A stretch of 41,013 nucleotides of DNA from an uncultured Chromatiaceae bacterium (GTDB taxonomy: Bacteria; Pseudomonadota; Gammaproteobacteria; Enterobacterales; Alteromonadaceae). The notes beneath the pieces were generated by a model. That model was given only the letters and a program-made list of their open reading frames with translations, was not told where the DNA came from and ran no database searches. The DNA lies in contig CAMLSF010000014.1 of the NCBI GenBank assembly GCA_946482615.1, positions 1-41,013 on the forward strand, in the 5' to 3' direction. Shown piece by piece: positions 9,479 to 19,728 of the stretch. The translations under genes were made by a program, and so were the position numbers. Each line of letters begins with the position of its first letter. The stretch's first letter is position 1.

Positions 9479-11362
9479 TTAATTCACTGCGGTACAACTC
9501 ATACAAACTGAGTAGATACCTTTTGGATCGTTAAACTGTTCCAGCACTTTAAAGTCGCGGTTGATTTGACTCATGATGTTTTTCAGCAGAGGGCCAAAGG
9601 CTGACTCTTTGGCGTCAGGTAACAGGGCTTGTACTGTGCCTGAGGCAAACATGTCACGCAGCAGTTGTTCGGCTGGGGTTAATTCCTGTTCCATCACTTT
9701 GATGTCGTATTGCTTTAAGCCTGCTTTTTCAGCAGCTGCTGCTATAGCGTCATCAAAGGTACCCAGTTTATCGACTAAGCCAAACTCCAGCGCTTTAGTG
9801 CCAGTCCAGACGCGGCCTTGCGCGACCTTATCGACAGCTTCTTTTGTCATACCCCGGTTCTCTGACACCATACTGATAAAGTCGTCATAGCCTTTGTTGA
9901 TCAGAAGCTGGAATATGCTGGACATTTCAGGTGTTAAGCCTTTAAACAGTGGCAACCCAGCGCTCATACCTGCAAGTTCTGTGGTACCAACGCCATCAGT
10001 ATTCAGGCCTAATACAGGCATCGCATTTTCCAATGTGTGGAACAAACCGAAAATACCAATAGAGCCTGTGATAGTAGTAGGGGAAGCCCAAATCTCATTC
10101 GCAGGGGCTGCAATCCAGTAACCACCTGATGCTGCTACCGCCCCCATAGAAGCGATCACAGGCTTACCTGCAGCTTTTAATAGTTTGATTTCCTGACCTA
10201 TCACTTCAGATGCAAAGGCGCTGCCGCCGCCGCTGTCGATCCGTAGCACCACAGCTTTTACTTTCTCATCAAAGCGGGCGCGACGTAACAATGCAGCTGT
10301 GGTGTCACCACCTATAGTGCCGGCTTTAGCTGAGCCATCGATGATGGTGCCACGAGCCACAACAACAGCTACTTTTTCGGTCAGTGGGTTATCGTACTGA
10401 ACCGGAGGCAACACCAGATCCTGATAATCTTTAAACTGTACCTGATTAAAGCTATGTTTTTCGCTTTCACCAACGAGCGCTATTAAGTCCTGACGAAACT
10501 CTTCGCGGGTTTTGATGCTGTCAACTAACTTCGCATCCAGCGCATACTGAGTCATATCACCATTGACGGCTTGTAACTTCTGATACAAACCCATGATAGT
10601 TTCATCAAAGTTGTCGACAGCAAAACCACGGCGCTCTGCTACTTGTTGCTTGTAGCTTGCCCATAACTCGTCTAGCCATGCCTTATTAGCTTCTTTGGCT
10701 TCATCTGACATGGTATCGCGGGTAAAAGGCTCTACTGCTGATTTATAAGTGCCGACTTTAAACACATGAGTGGTGATCTTTAACTTTTCTAGCGCCGACT
10801 TGTAGTACATAGGGTAAGTGCCGAAACCTTCCAGCAATACAGTGCCCATAGGGTTTAAATTGATGCTATCCGCATAAGAAGCCAGGAAATACTGGTTCTG
10901 GCTGTAGTAGTCGCCGGTCGCCAGTACTTTTTTGCCTGCCGCTTTAAAATCCTGCAGTGCGCTGCCCACCATGGACAACTTGTCCATAGAGCCTGAGCCA
11001 AAAGAAGACAAATCCAGCACTATGGCCTTTATACGTTCATCTGTTTTTGCGGCCTGAATGGTTTTTAGCAGGTCGGTCAGTAAAATTTCAGGTTCTTCGT
11101 CTTCTGAACCCATACTTTCATTCAGCACCTGGTCCAACGGATCAACATAACGTTTTTCTTCTACCAGATCACCGGATAAGTTCAGGATCAGAGCGGCACT
11201 TTCGGGGACTTCAACTTTATCGTCGCTGCTGAAGATAGAGATCAAAATAAAGATAAAGACAATGGCAAAAATCAGATTAAACGTAATGTGACGAACCAGA
11301 CTGATAGCGCGCCAAATGCCACCAAAAAAGCGTCTTAAGATCCCGGGTTTTTTCTCAGACAT
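9479..11362 (-). CDS. sppA: Signal peptide peptidase SppA, 67-kDa type
   Basis: Inner-membrane serine protease that degrades cleaved signal peptides. The 627-aa protein has one N-terminal anchor (about residues 25-45, HITFNLIFAIVFIFILISIF) and two tandem ClpP/crotonase-fold S49 domains. The Ser/Lys dyad is split between them: Lys207 in VGTYKSAVEPF and Ser412 in AASGGYW, matching Lys209 and Ser409 of E. coli SppA. The conserved LRIDSGGGSAFASEVI and TTITGSIGIFG are present. The C-terminus (VCMSCTAVN) carries two Cys that are not a family feature I know. Divergent from fadH, with a 247-base gap. Confidence 0.96.
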   Translation of the reverse strand: MSEKKPGILRRFFGGIWRAISLVRHITFNLIFAIVFIFILISIFSSDDKVEVPESAALILNLSGDLVEEKRYVDPLDQVLNESMGSEDEEPEILLTDLLKTIQAAKTDERIKAIVLDLSSFGSGSMDKLSMVGSALQDFKAAGKKVLATGDYYSQNQYFLASYADSINLNPMGTVLLEGFGTYPMYYKSALEKLKITTHVFKVGTYKSAVEPFTRDTMSDEAKEANKAWLDELWASYKQQVAERRGFAVDNFDETIMGLYQKLQAVNGDMTQYALDAKLVDSIKTREEFRQDLIALVGESEKHSFNQVQFKDYQDLVLPPVQYDNPLTEKVAVVVARGTIIDGSAKAGTIGGDTTAALLRRARFDEKVKAVVLRIDSGGGSAFASEVIGQEIKLLKAAGKPVIASMGAVAASGGYWIAAPANEIWASPTTITGSIGIFGLFHTLENAMPVLGLNTDGVGTTELAGMSAGLPLFKGLTPEMSSIFQLLINKGYDDFISMVSENRGMTKEAVDKVAQGRVWTGTKALEFGLVDKLGTFDDAIAAAAEKAGLKQYDIKVMEQELTPAEQLLRDMFASGTVQALLPDAKESAFGPLLKNIMSQINRDFKVLEQFNDPKGIYSVCMSCTAVN

Positions 11363-11537
11363 ATGATGTACCTATAGTTTCGGCAAAGTAATAGAAGGCT
11401 ATGCTAACGAATTTAGTCATAAAGCTCAGGGTGGAATTTGTAAGTAAATGTTTATTTGCCTCTGCACCGTTACGTTTGAGCAGCATTACCACCGTTTTTT
11501 ATCACCACTGGGTTTGGCGGCATGATGAATTACTTAG

Positions 11538-13628
<2,091 letters not shown>

Positions 13629-14028
13629 TCTGTCCTGTTACTGATAGCTACAACCTGAGTGAGATCGGGTTGTAGCTAATGAAATACCCTCAGCTTTTAC
13701 ACTCTGATCCGACTGCTGAAATATATTTTTCTAACTTTCACTTGCTAAGCCTACCTAATTCCCGCTATTACTCAGGTCGTGATTGCATTCGTATGCATAA
13801 CGGTGTTGTTTTATTTTGGTGCAGTCTTAAAGCGCTGCACCAAAATGGATAGTTGTCATACGTACGTCATCTGCTGTTCCTAAATTAACTGCTCGCAGAA
13901 GTATTGATTCGATTGGGAGATCAGGAATTCTTCATACTTCTGCTGCTTGTGGTATCAGCTTTGCTTTCATTGCAGCAAAGTAAAAAAATAATATTCAAAT
14001 CGTCAGTTATATTAACAGGGAGACTTTT
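13629..14028. other. Structured non-coding region between fadH and glgC
   Basis: 400 bases without a credible gene. It contains four perfect inverted repeats: 13645-13655/13668-13678 (11 bp, just after fadH), 13813-13824/13835-13846 (12 bp), 13895-13904/13934-13943 (10 bp) and 13959-13965/13974-13980 (7 bp). The first is not followed by a T-run. On the plus strand GGA triplets occur at 13847, 13916, 13924 and 14019, the last one overlapping the glgC ribosome binding site. This suggests a long structured 5' leader for glgC. Confidence 0.7.
13813..13846. repeat. Perfect 12-bp inverted repeat in glgC leader
   Basis: ATTTTGGTGCAG (13813-13824) and CTGCACCAAAAT (13835-13846) with a 10-base spacer. 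No U-tract follows in either direction, so it is more likely an operator or an RNA structural element than a terminator. Confidence 0.75.
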
Positions 14029-15261
14029 ATGTCTGGTGTACTTACCATGATTTTAGCGGGGGGCGAAGGGACCAGACTGGCACCTTTGACTGGAGTCAGA
14101 GCCAAACCAGCTGTGCCTTTTGGTGGCAATTACAGGATTATAGATTTTGTACTGAATAACTTCGTCAATTCGGATTTATTGCAGATCTTTGTGATCACTC
14201 AGTTTAAGTCACATTCACTGATGAAACATTTAAGCCGGGCCTGGCGTGTGACCGGCTTGACCAACAGATTTATTGACCCTATCCCGGCCCAGATGCAAAC
14301 AGGTAAACACTGGTATCTGGGGACAGCGGATGCGGTTTATCAGAATATTCATCTGATCCACGGTCTGGATCCGGAGCAAGTCTGTGTTTTTGGTGGCGAC
14401 CACATCTACAAAATGGATGTACGGCAAATGCTGAATTATCATCGCCAGAATGATGCGCTGCTGACGGTGGCAGCTATACCTGTGCATGTGTCTCAGGCCC
14501 ATGAGTTTGGTGTGATAGAAGTCGACAGCACAGGGAAAATGGTGGGGTTTGAAGAAAAACCTAAGTCGAACCCAAAAACTATCCCGGGTCGGCCAGACTA
14601 TGTATTGGCCTCCATGGGGAACTACATCTTTGATGCCAAGACCTTAGTGGAGGTGCTGAATGAAGATGCAGCACAAATTGATTCGAAACATGATTTTGGT
14701 CACAACATTATTCCGAAAATGTACCCGCAAGGCAGAGTCTATGTCTATGACTTCTCGACCAACGTGATCCGTGGCGAGCAGGCAGATTCCAAAGGCTACT
14801 GGCGGGATGTTGGCACTCTGGATTCATATTACGAAGCCAATATGGATTTAATTTCAGTGCAGCCGCCTCTGGATTTATACAATAAATACTGGCCACTTCG
14901 CAGTTATACGCCCCCTATGCCACCTGCAAAGTTTGTCCATGACGAGGCGAACAGAACGGGGCAGGCGATTAGCTCAATGGTCGCTTCGGGCTGTATTGTC
15001 AGTGGCGCTATCGTTTATCAATCTATTTTGGGGTATAACACTGTAGTGCACAGCCATGCTTATATTGAAAAAAGTGTGTTGATGGGCAATAACGATATTG
15101 GCAGGGGTTGCCGTATTCGCCGTGCTATCATCGATAAAGATGTGAAAATTGCACCAAACACCATTATTGGTGAGGACCCGGTGCTGGACCGTCAGCGTTT
15201 CCATGTGTCCGCTGATGGTGTTGTGGTGATCCCCAAAGGGGCAATGGTAGGATTTGACTGA
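14029..15261 (+). CDS. glgC: Glucose-1-phosphate adenylyltransferase (ADP-glucose pyrophosphorylase)
   Basis: Makes ADP-glucose from ATP and glucose 1-phosphate, the committed step of bacterial glycogen synthesis. The 410-aa protein has the nucleotidyltransferase start ILAGGEGTRLAPLT, the Lys-containing RAKPAVPFGG (activator region), FGGDHIYKMD with the metal-binding Asp, the GFEEKP sugar-phosphate site, and a C-terminal left-handed beta-helix (about 300-400: SGAIVYQSILGYNTVVHSHAYIEKSVLMG). AGGGAGA 8 bases upstream is the ribosome binding site and also contains a GGA. It is followed by glgA after 55 bases, with an intercistronic hairpin. glgB, glgP and glgX are not in this window. Confidence 0.96.
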   Translation: MSGVLTMILAGGEGTRLAPLTGVRAKPAVPFGGNYRIIDFVLNNFVNSDLLQIFVITQFKSHSLMKHLSRAWRVTGLTNRFIDPIPAQMQTGKHWYLGTADAVYQNIHLIHGLDPEQVCVFGGDHIYKMDVRQMLNYHRQNDALLTVAAIPVHVSQAHEFGVIEVDSTGKMVGFEEKPKSNPKTIPGRPDYVLASMGNYIFDAKTLVEVLNEDAAQIDSKHDFGHNIIPKMYPQGRVYVYDFSTNVIRGEQADSKGYWRDVGTLDSYYEANMDLISVQPPLDLYNKYWPLRSYTPPMPPAKFVHDEANRTGQAISSMVASGCIVSGAIVYQSILGYNTVVHSHAYIEKSVLMGNNDIGRGCRIRRAIIDKDVKIAPNTIIGEDPVLDRQRFHVSADGVVVIPKGAMVGFD

Positions 15262-15274
15262 TACTGCGAGTCAG

Positions 15275-15300
15275 AAGGCCGCAGTTCGGAATGCGGCCTT
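15275..15300 (+). other. Hairpin between glgC and glgA
   Basis: AAGGCCGCA (15275-15283) and TGCGGCCTT (15292-15300) form a 9-bp stem; the loop contains TTCG. No T-run follows, so it probably acts as a processing or stability element in a glgCA mRNA rather than a full terminator. Confidence 0.65.
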
Positions 15301-15316
15301 GAGTGGGAAATATTAA

Positions 15317-16720
15317 ATGCGTGTGTTGTTTTTATGCAGTGAATTTGAGGGTGTAATTAAAACCGGTGGTTTGGCTGATGCCTGTCGCGGTTTGGCTTTA
15401 CAGATGCAAAAGCTTGGACATGAAGTCAAAGTGTTCATTCCTCGTTATGGCAGTCTTTATGCGGTCCCTGTTGAAGAGAACTGGAACTCTGTTTATTTTG
15501 CTTTGGGTGGGCATGCTCAGGGCTGTGCGGTGCGCACAGTGCTGAATTCTGAAGTACCGCTGTCACTGATTGAGCATCACGATTATTTTGGCCGGCCACG
15601 GCCTTATGATGATGGCCATCAGGCCTATCCGGACAATGCTTTACGTTTTGCGTTCTTTTGCAAAGCGGCGCTGCAGTTGTGTGTCGACACAGACTGGAAA
15701 CCGGATCTGATCCATGGACATGACTGGCAAACCGGCATCGCGGCTTATTATTTAAAACAGTTTTACCAGCAGGCTTTGCCTGGCACTAAAATGCTGTTTA
15801 CTATTCACAATGGTGCTTATCAGCAAGCTTTATCGGCGGCAGACAGAGCGCAGACCGAAGTTTATCCATCAAGTTCTATGGCAGGATCCAGTATGCTGGC
15901 TCTGGGGTTGGCTTATGCGGATAAGGTCAATACGGTCAGTAAAGGCTACGCGACAGAATTGTTGTCTGAACCCGCTGCCAATGGCCTGGCCGCTTTGTAT
16001 CAGGCGCGTGGTGATGATTTTTCCGGTATTTTGAACGGCTGTGACTATGAACAATGGGACCCGGCCACTGACATCTACCTGAAGGCTAAATACAGCCACA
16101 GCAAACTCAAAGGTAAGCTGGTTTGCAAAGAAGAGATGAGACACAGGTATCATCTTGAGCAAACCACAGCACCGCTTTTTGTGCTGGTCAGCCGGATCAC
16201 TGAGCAAAAAGGTTTTGCTTATTTAATGCCTGCATTAGAACAGTGGCTGGGCGAAGCGGATGCACAAGTACTGATGATGGGGACGGGAGACCAGACTTAT
16301 GCAGGACGGTTGCGCTCACTCAAGGATAAATTTCCAGGTCGCTTTATGTTTGTCGAAGGTTTTGATGAAGCTTTATCACACCAACTGGAGGCTGCTGGTG
16401 ACTTTTTTCTGATGCCTTCTTTATTTGAACCTTGTGGCTTAAACCAGATTTACAGTCTGCGTTATGGCACTGTGCCGCTGGTGCGCTTAACCGGGGGTTT
16501 AAAAGATACTGTGCGTGATTTGTCAGACAGTGACGCTACAGGCATAGGTTTTATTGAACCTACAGTGCAGGCTTTGCTGGAAGCGTTAAACAGAGCTTTG
16601 AACTTGTATCAGCAAAAGGCTTGGTATAAAGAAGTACAACAAAGGGGTATGCAGCAGCGTTTTGGGTGGGCTGAATCAGCAGCTCAGTATCAGGTGTTGT
16701 ATCAACAACTACGGACTTAG
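15317..16720 (+). CDS. glgA: Glycogen synthase GlgA
   Basis: Transfers glucose from ADP-glucose to the non-reducing end of alpha-1,4-glucan. The 467-aa GT5 enzyme has the signature KTGGLAD (Lys15), the acceptor-region HGHDWQTG and FTIHNGAYQ, the VNTVSKGYATEL segment, the GT-B domain switch FVLVSRITEQKGF, and the ADP/phosphate-binding LMPSLFEPCGLNQIYSLRYGTVPLVRLTGGL with the conserved Glu. GlgC lies directly upstream and supplies the substrate. The ribosome binding site is weak (GTGGGAAA about 7 bases upstream), so coupling to glgC through the short gap is possible. Confidence 0.96.
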   Translation: MRVLFLCSEFEGVIKTGGLADACRGLALQMQKLGHEVKVFIPRYGSLYAVPVEENWNSVYFALGGHAQGCAVRTVLNSEVPLSLIEHHDYFGRPRPYDDGHQAYPDNALRFAFFCKAALQLCVDTDWKPDLIHGHDWQTGIAAYYLKQFYQQALPGTKMLFTIHNGAYQQALSAADRAQTEVYPSSSMAGSSMLALGLAYADKVNTVSKGYATELLSEPAANGLAALYQARGDDFSGILNGCDYEQWDPATDIYLKAKYSHSKLKGKLVCKEEMRHRYHLEQTTAPLFVLVSRITEQKGFAYLMPALEQWLGEADAQVLMMGTGDQTYAGRLRSLKDKFPGRFMFVEGFDEALSHQLEAAGDFFLMPSLFEPCGLNQIYSLRYGTVPLVRLTGGLKDTVRDLSDSDATGIGFIEPTVQALLEALNRALNLYQQKAWYKEVQQRGMQQRFGWAESAAQYQVLYQQLRT

Positions 16721-16842
16721 CTGAGCGTCGAGGCATAATTTCGCCCAGAGCTTGAACAAACAGCAGTTGCGGCTGCGAAAGCTGTTGTATGGATAAAATA
16801 AAGTTTGGTAGCCTTAAGTGAGCTAAATCAAAGGGTTTATTT

Positions 16843-17403
16843 ATGGATGCTGTTACATTACTGACGACCCGTTATTCCTCCGCACGTTTAACTGAACCTG
16901 CCCCGAGTGGCGAAGCTCTGGCTATTATCAAACAAGCTGCATTACAGGTGCCTGATCACGGTCATTTAAGACCCTGGCGTTTTGTGGTGGTCACTGGCCG
17001 TAAATCTCTGGAAAAGTTAGGGGATGTTTTTGCTGAAGCCGCGCTGGAGGAGGATCCTTCTGTTGCCAATGAGCTGATTGAACGCGCCCGTCAGTTACCT
17101 TTGCGTGCTCCTATGGTCATCGTTTGTATTGCTAAATGTGTGAATCACCCGAAAGTGCCTTTGTCTGAGCAGACACAGTCAGCGGCTTGTGCCGTAATGG
17201 CAATGCAACAAGCTGCTTTTGCTTTGGGTTTTGGTGGTATATGGCGCACAGGGGCATACACTCAATACGAGTTTGTAAAGCAGGCATTTGAGCTTGGTGA
17301 AGATGATGAAATTGTTGGCTTTCTGTATTTAGGCACTTGTGCTCAGGACGTTCCGGCCAGAGCTCCTTTAGCTGTCGAAGAGTTTTTCAGCGACTATCAA
17401 TAA
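16843..17403 (+). CDS. ydjA: Nitroreductase family protein, YdjA-like
   Basis: FMN-dependent NAD(P)H oxidoreductase of the small YdjA group; the physiological substrate is unknown. The 186-aa protein has the nitroreductase opening RYSSARLTEPAP with an FMN-phosphate Arg, the VPDHGHLRPWRFVVVTG segment, the QTQSAACAVMAMQQAAFALGFGGIWRTG core, and the end GFLYLGTCA. These match YdjA better than NfsA or NfsB, which are larger. It is transcribed alone, with its own intergenic space and a strong terminator behind it. Confidence 0.9.
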   Translation: MDAVTLLTTRYSSARLTEPAPSGEALAIIKQAALQVPDHGHLRPWRFVVVTGRKSLEKLGDVFAEAALEEDPSVANELIERARQLPLRAPMVIVCIAKCVNHPKVPLSEQTQSAACAVMAMQQAAFALGFGGIWRTGAYTQYEFVKQAFELGEDDEIVGFLYLGTCAQDVPARAPLAVEEFFSDYQ

Positions 17404-17420
17404 CAAAAGGATCCAGAGTA

Positions 17421-17458
17421 AAAGCAACACAGGATCTGGAACTCTGTGTTGCTTTTTT
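17421..17458. terminator. Bidirectional intrinsic terminator
   Basis: AAAGCAACACAG (17421-17432) pairs perfectly with CTGTGTTGCTTT (17444-17455), followed by T to 17458. It lies between the convergent ydjA-like and MBL-fold genes and has four T in the leftward direction. TCCAGA (17412-17417) and TCTGGA (17435-17440) could form a competing pairing. Confidence 0.9.
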
Positions 17459-17461
17459 GCG

Positions 17462-18559
17462 TTATTCCAGACGCAGTACTTCTTCAATATGGCTGGTTTC
17501 GGCCATCATAGTTTTCCACCAGCGCTTTTGGGTTGCCGCTGTTTCAGGCTGATTCAGAGACAGTGCCTGCCCAAAGACTGGTGTAAGCAAAGGCACCCGG
17601 TAAGCTTTGGCTGCCGCTTCTAATCGCTCCAGTGGTTCATGCCAGTTATGCATAGCTAAATCAAAACTACTGTTGTGAATGGGCACCATGTATTTACCTT
17701 GCAGATCCAGATGTGCGCGCAAGGATTGCTCCGGCAGCATATGAATATCTGCCCATAATTCGTTATAGGCGCCAGTTTCAATCAAAGTCAGATCAAAAGG
17801 GCCCAGCCGTTCTCCTATGGTTTTAAAACCGGAAAAATAACCACTGTCCCCGCTGAAAAACAACTTCAGGTCAACTGTCCTGATAGCCCAGGATGACCAT
17901 AAGGTCTTGTTTTTGTCACTCAGACCACGACCAGAAAAATGTTGAGCCGGAGTTGCAGTGAAGGTTACGCCGTGCAAACTGGTGTCTTGCCACCAGTCCA
18001 GTGCGACAATTTTCTCTTTGGGGATGCCCCAGCGAATTAAATGCTGATCCACGCCAAGAGGCACAATAAAACGCTCTGTTCTGTCATTCAGGGCCAGCAC
18101 ACTGTGTTTATCCAAATGATCGTAATGATCATGGGACAAAATAATACCAGCCAGGGCAGGGACTTCGGACAGTTGCAAAGGCAACTGATGGAAGCGTTTT
18201 GGACCAACCCATTGCACTGGTGAAGCGCGTTCAGAAAACACCGGATCGGTTAACCAATAACGTCCGTTTAATTGCAACAACACCGTGGAATGACTGATTT
18301 TATACAGTAATGCTTCCTCAGTGGCTATGGCTGACAACTGCATCCTGGCCACAGGCAACTGAAAAGCAGGGCTGCGTTCTTTATTGGTGTTCGTCAGATA
18401 CTGCCATAAGATTTGCGGTAACTTGGCAAAACCAGCCTCATTGGCACCGGAACTATTGATAAATCTTTGCTCTTTTGTGGTGGAAGATAAATAGGATGTC
18501 ATAACAGCTCCGCTTAAAAGTAATAAAACAATAGCAACACTGCGGCGACTAAAGCTCAT
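17462..18559 (-). CDS. Membrane-anchored or exported metallo-beta-lactamase-fold hydrolase (NAPE-PLD/RomA-like)
   Basis: A 365-aa MBL-fold protein. The N-terminus is an uncleaved anchor or Sec signal (RRSVAIVLLLLSGAVMTSYLSS) without a lipobox Cys. The metal site SHDHYDHLD (His143, His145, Asp147, His148) is intact, and further ligands lie in AQHFSGRG, FFSGDSGYFSGF and the late MVPIHNSSFDL. The segment ISHSTVLLQLNGRYWLTDPVFSERASPVQWVGPKRFH is typical of the group that includes N-acyl-phosphatidylethanolamine phospholipase D and bacterial RomA. It is probably a phosphodiesterase or lactonase acting on a lipid or envelope substrate; the substrate is unknown. It diverges from a TetR gene across a palindromic operator that probably controls it. 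Confidence 0.85.
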   Translation of the reverse strand: MSFSRRSVAIVLLLLSGAVMTSYLSSTTKEQRFINSSGANEAGFAKLPQILWQYLTNTNKERSPAFQLPVARMQLSAIATEEALLYKISHSTVLLQLNGRYWLTDPVFSERASPVQWVGPKRFHQLPLQLSEVPALAGIILSHDHYDHLDKHSVLALNDRTERFIVPLGVDQHLIRWGIPKEKIVALDWWQDTSLHGVTFTATPAQHFSGRGLSDKNKTLWSSWAIRTVDLKLFFSGDSGYFSGFKTIGERLGPFDLTLIETGAYNELWADIHMLPEQSLRAHLDLQGKYMVPIHNSSFDLAMHNWHEPLERLEAAAKAYRVPLLTPVFGQALSLNQPETAATQKRWWKTMMAETSHIEEVLRLE

Positions 18560-18574
18560 CAGTTGGCCCTTTAA

Positions 18575-18601
18575 AAGTAAACTACACTGTGCAGTTTACT
18601 T
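18575..18601. promoter_or_regulatory. Palindromic operator, probable TetR binding site
   Basis: AAGTAAACT (18575-18583) and AGTTTACTT (18593-18601) are perfect arms. The inner CAC/GTG also pairs, so 12 of 13 positions on each side of T18588 are symmetrical. An extra half-site, AAAAGTAAAC (18612-18621), repeats 18573-18582 closer to the TetR gene. Its position between the divergent MBL and TetR genes fits autoregulated repression. Confidence 0.75.
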
Positions 18602-18664
18602 AATTGGCTTCAAAAGTAAACCGGAGAGTGTAATAATACGAAAAATTTTTCAGGAACCTCTAGT

Positions 18665-19282
18665 GTGAAGACAAAAGCTCTACCCAGACTGACTCGTTCC
18701 GAGCAAAAAAAACAGGATGTATTGCGTGCCGCTATTCAGGAATTTCGCCTCTTTGGTTTTGCTGGTGCCAGTATGGACAGAATTGCTGAGTTAGCAGGGG
18801 CCTCCAAGCGCACTGTGTACAATCATTTTGTCAGCAAAGAGCAACTGTTTGAACTTGCAACCACTGAGTTATGGCGCAGCAGCAAATCAGCGGCCACTGT
18901 GGCTTTTGATCCTTCATTGTCTGCAGAACAGCAATTGCTGACCATATGTCGCCAATGTATGGCTGTGTACGAACAAGAGGATTTTATTGAGCTGGCGCGG
19001 GTGGTCATGGCTGAATATATCCGCAGTTCGGAAAAAGCGCAGGCAGCTATGCAGCGGATGGCAAGTCAGGAAGGAGGGCTTGAACTCTGGCTGGCACAGG
19101 CACAGCAGCATGGGGTCTTAACTATCCCTGATATTCAAGTTGCAGTGACGCAGTTCTGGGGCATGTTTAAAGCTTTTGTATTTTGGCCGCGAGTATTTAA
19201 TATGACCACTGCAACCAAAGTGGATGAAGCCGTATTATTGAGCTCTATACGGATGTTTGTCAGTTTTTACAGTGCAAAATAA
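18665..19282 (+). CDS. TetR/AcrR-family transcriptional regulator
   Basis: A 205-aa one-component repressor. Residues about 11-60 form the HTH domain (RSEQKKQDVLRAAIQEFRLFGFAGASMDRIAELAGASKRTVYNHFVSKEQLF), with the usual recognition helix SKRTVYNHF. The rest is a helical ligand-binding and dimerisation domain ending FWGMFKAFVFWPRVF, which resembles the AefR-like C-terminal group; the ligand is unknown. The start is GTG at 18665 with AGGAAC about 9 bases upstream. It diverges from the MBL-fold gene over a 105-base region with a 27-bp palindrome and an extra half-site, so it most likely represses itself and that hydrolase. Confidence 0.92.
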   Translation: MKTKALPRLTRSEQKKQDVLRAAIQEFRLFGFAGASMDRIAELAGASKRTVYNHFVSKEQLFELATTELWRSSKSAATVAFDPSLSAEQQLLTICRQCMAVYEQEDFIELARVVMAEYIRSSEKAQAAMQRMASQEGGLELWLAQAQQHGVLTIPDIQVAVTQFWGMFKAFVFWPRVFNMTTATKVDEAVLLSSIRMFVSFYSAK

Positions 19283-19284
19283 AA

Positions 19285-19318
19285 AGCAGCAAAGGGCGAT
19301 TAAGCGCCTTTGCCGCTT
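19285..19318 (-). terminator. Terminator of the secreted-paralogue operon
   Basis: GCAAAGG (19289-19295) pairs with CCTTTGC (19307-19313), with a further GC-rich inner pairing and one bulge. On the minus strand the stem is followed by a T-rich tail (complement of A-rich 19276-19285). It also lies just behind the TetR stop. Confidence 0.65.
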
Positions 19319-19330
19319 GATGATCAGAGG

Positions 19331-19690
19331 TTAAAAACCGGTTTCAAAATAAGCAGAGGCCTGCACCATCTCCCAGGTACCGTCTGTATATAAGATGGTC
19401 GCTTTACCCACATGAGTTTGGTAAGGCGTAATGGGCTGTATGCAGAATTCCTGGGTTGTTGTACATCCTGCTGCGGCTTCAGACCAGAGGATAGATGAGA
19501 CAGGTTTGTTCAGTCCTGTCACACGCCATACTGCATCGTTGGGGTTGTAATCCATAGTGTATTCCATCATGTAACAAGACCCGACTTGCCATTCGTCATA
19601 AGCCGGAGTGTCAATAAAACACTCCATTTGAGCGGCAGATACAGGCAAGACCACTGCAGCCAATAAAACCGATGTTAGCAGTTTTTTCAT
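19331..19690 (-). CDS. Secreted four-Cys protein, paralogue 1 (last in operon), unknown function
   Basis: A 119-aa protein with a Sec signal peptide (MKKLLTSVLLAAVVLPVSAA, cleavage near residue 19-20). The mature part has Cys24 and Cys39-region cysteines near the start and the pair in AAGCTTTQEFC, suggesting two disulfides in the periplasm or outside. Shared blocks with the two neighbours are AYDEWQVG, EYTMD, PVSS-IW, PYQ-H-GKATILYTDGTWE and the end FETGF. I do not recognise a named domain. The start is the ATG at 19690 with AAGGAG 5 bases upstream, not the GTG at 19696. The gap to paralogue 2 is 38 bases. Confidence 0.85.
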   Translation of the reverse strand: MKKLLTSVLLAAVVLPVSAAQMECFIDTPAYDEWQVGSCYMMEYTMDYNPNDAVWRVTGLNKPVSSILWSEAAAGCTTTQEFCIQPITPYQTHVGKATILYTDGTWEMVQASAYFETGF

Positions 19691-19728
19691 ATGCACTCCT
19701 TTTTATGTTGCAGTATTGGGGATTTGGT

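Noticed and set aside
17404..17460. Competing hairpins behind the nitroreductase as a riboswitch or attenuator
   Set aside because: The structure is after the stop codon between convergent genes, so a simple bidirectional terminator explains it.
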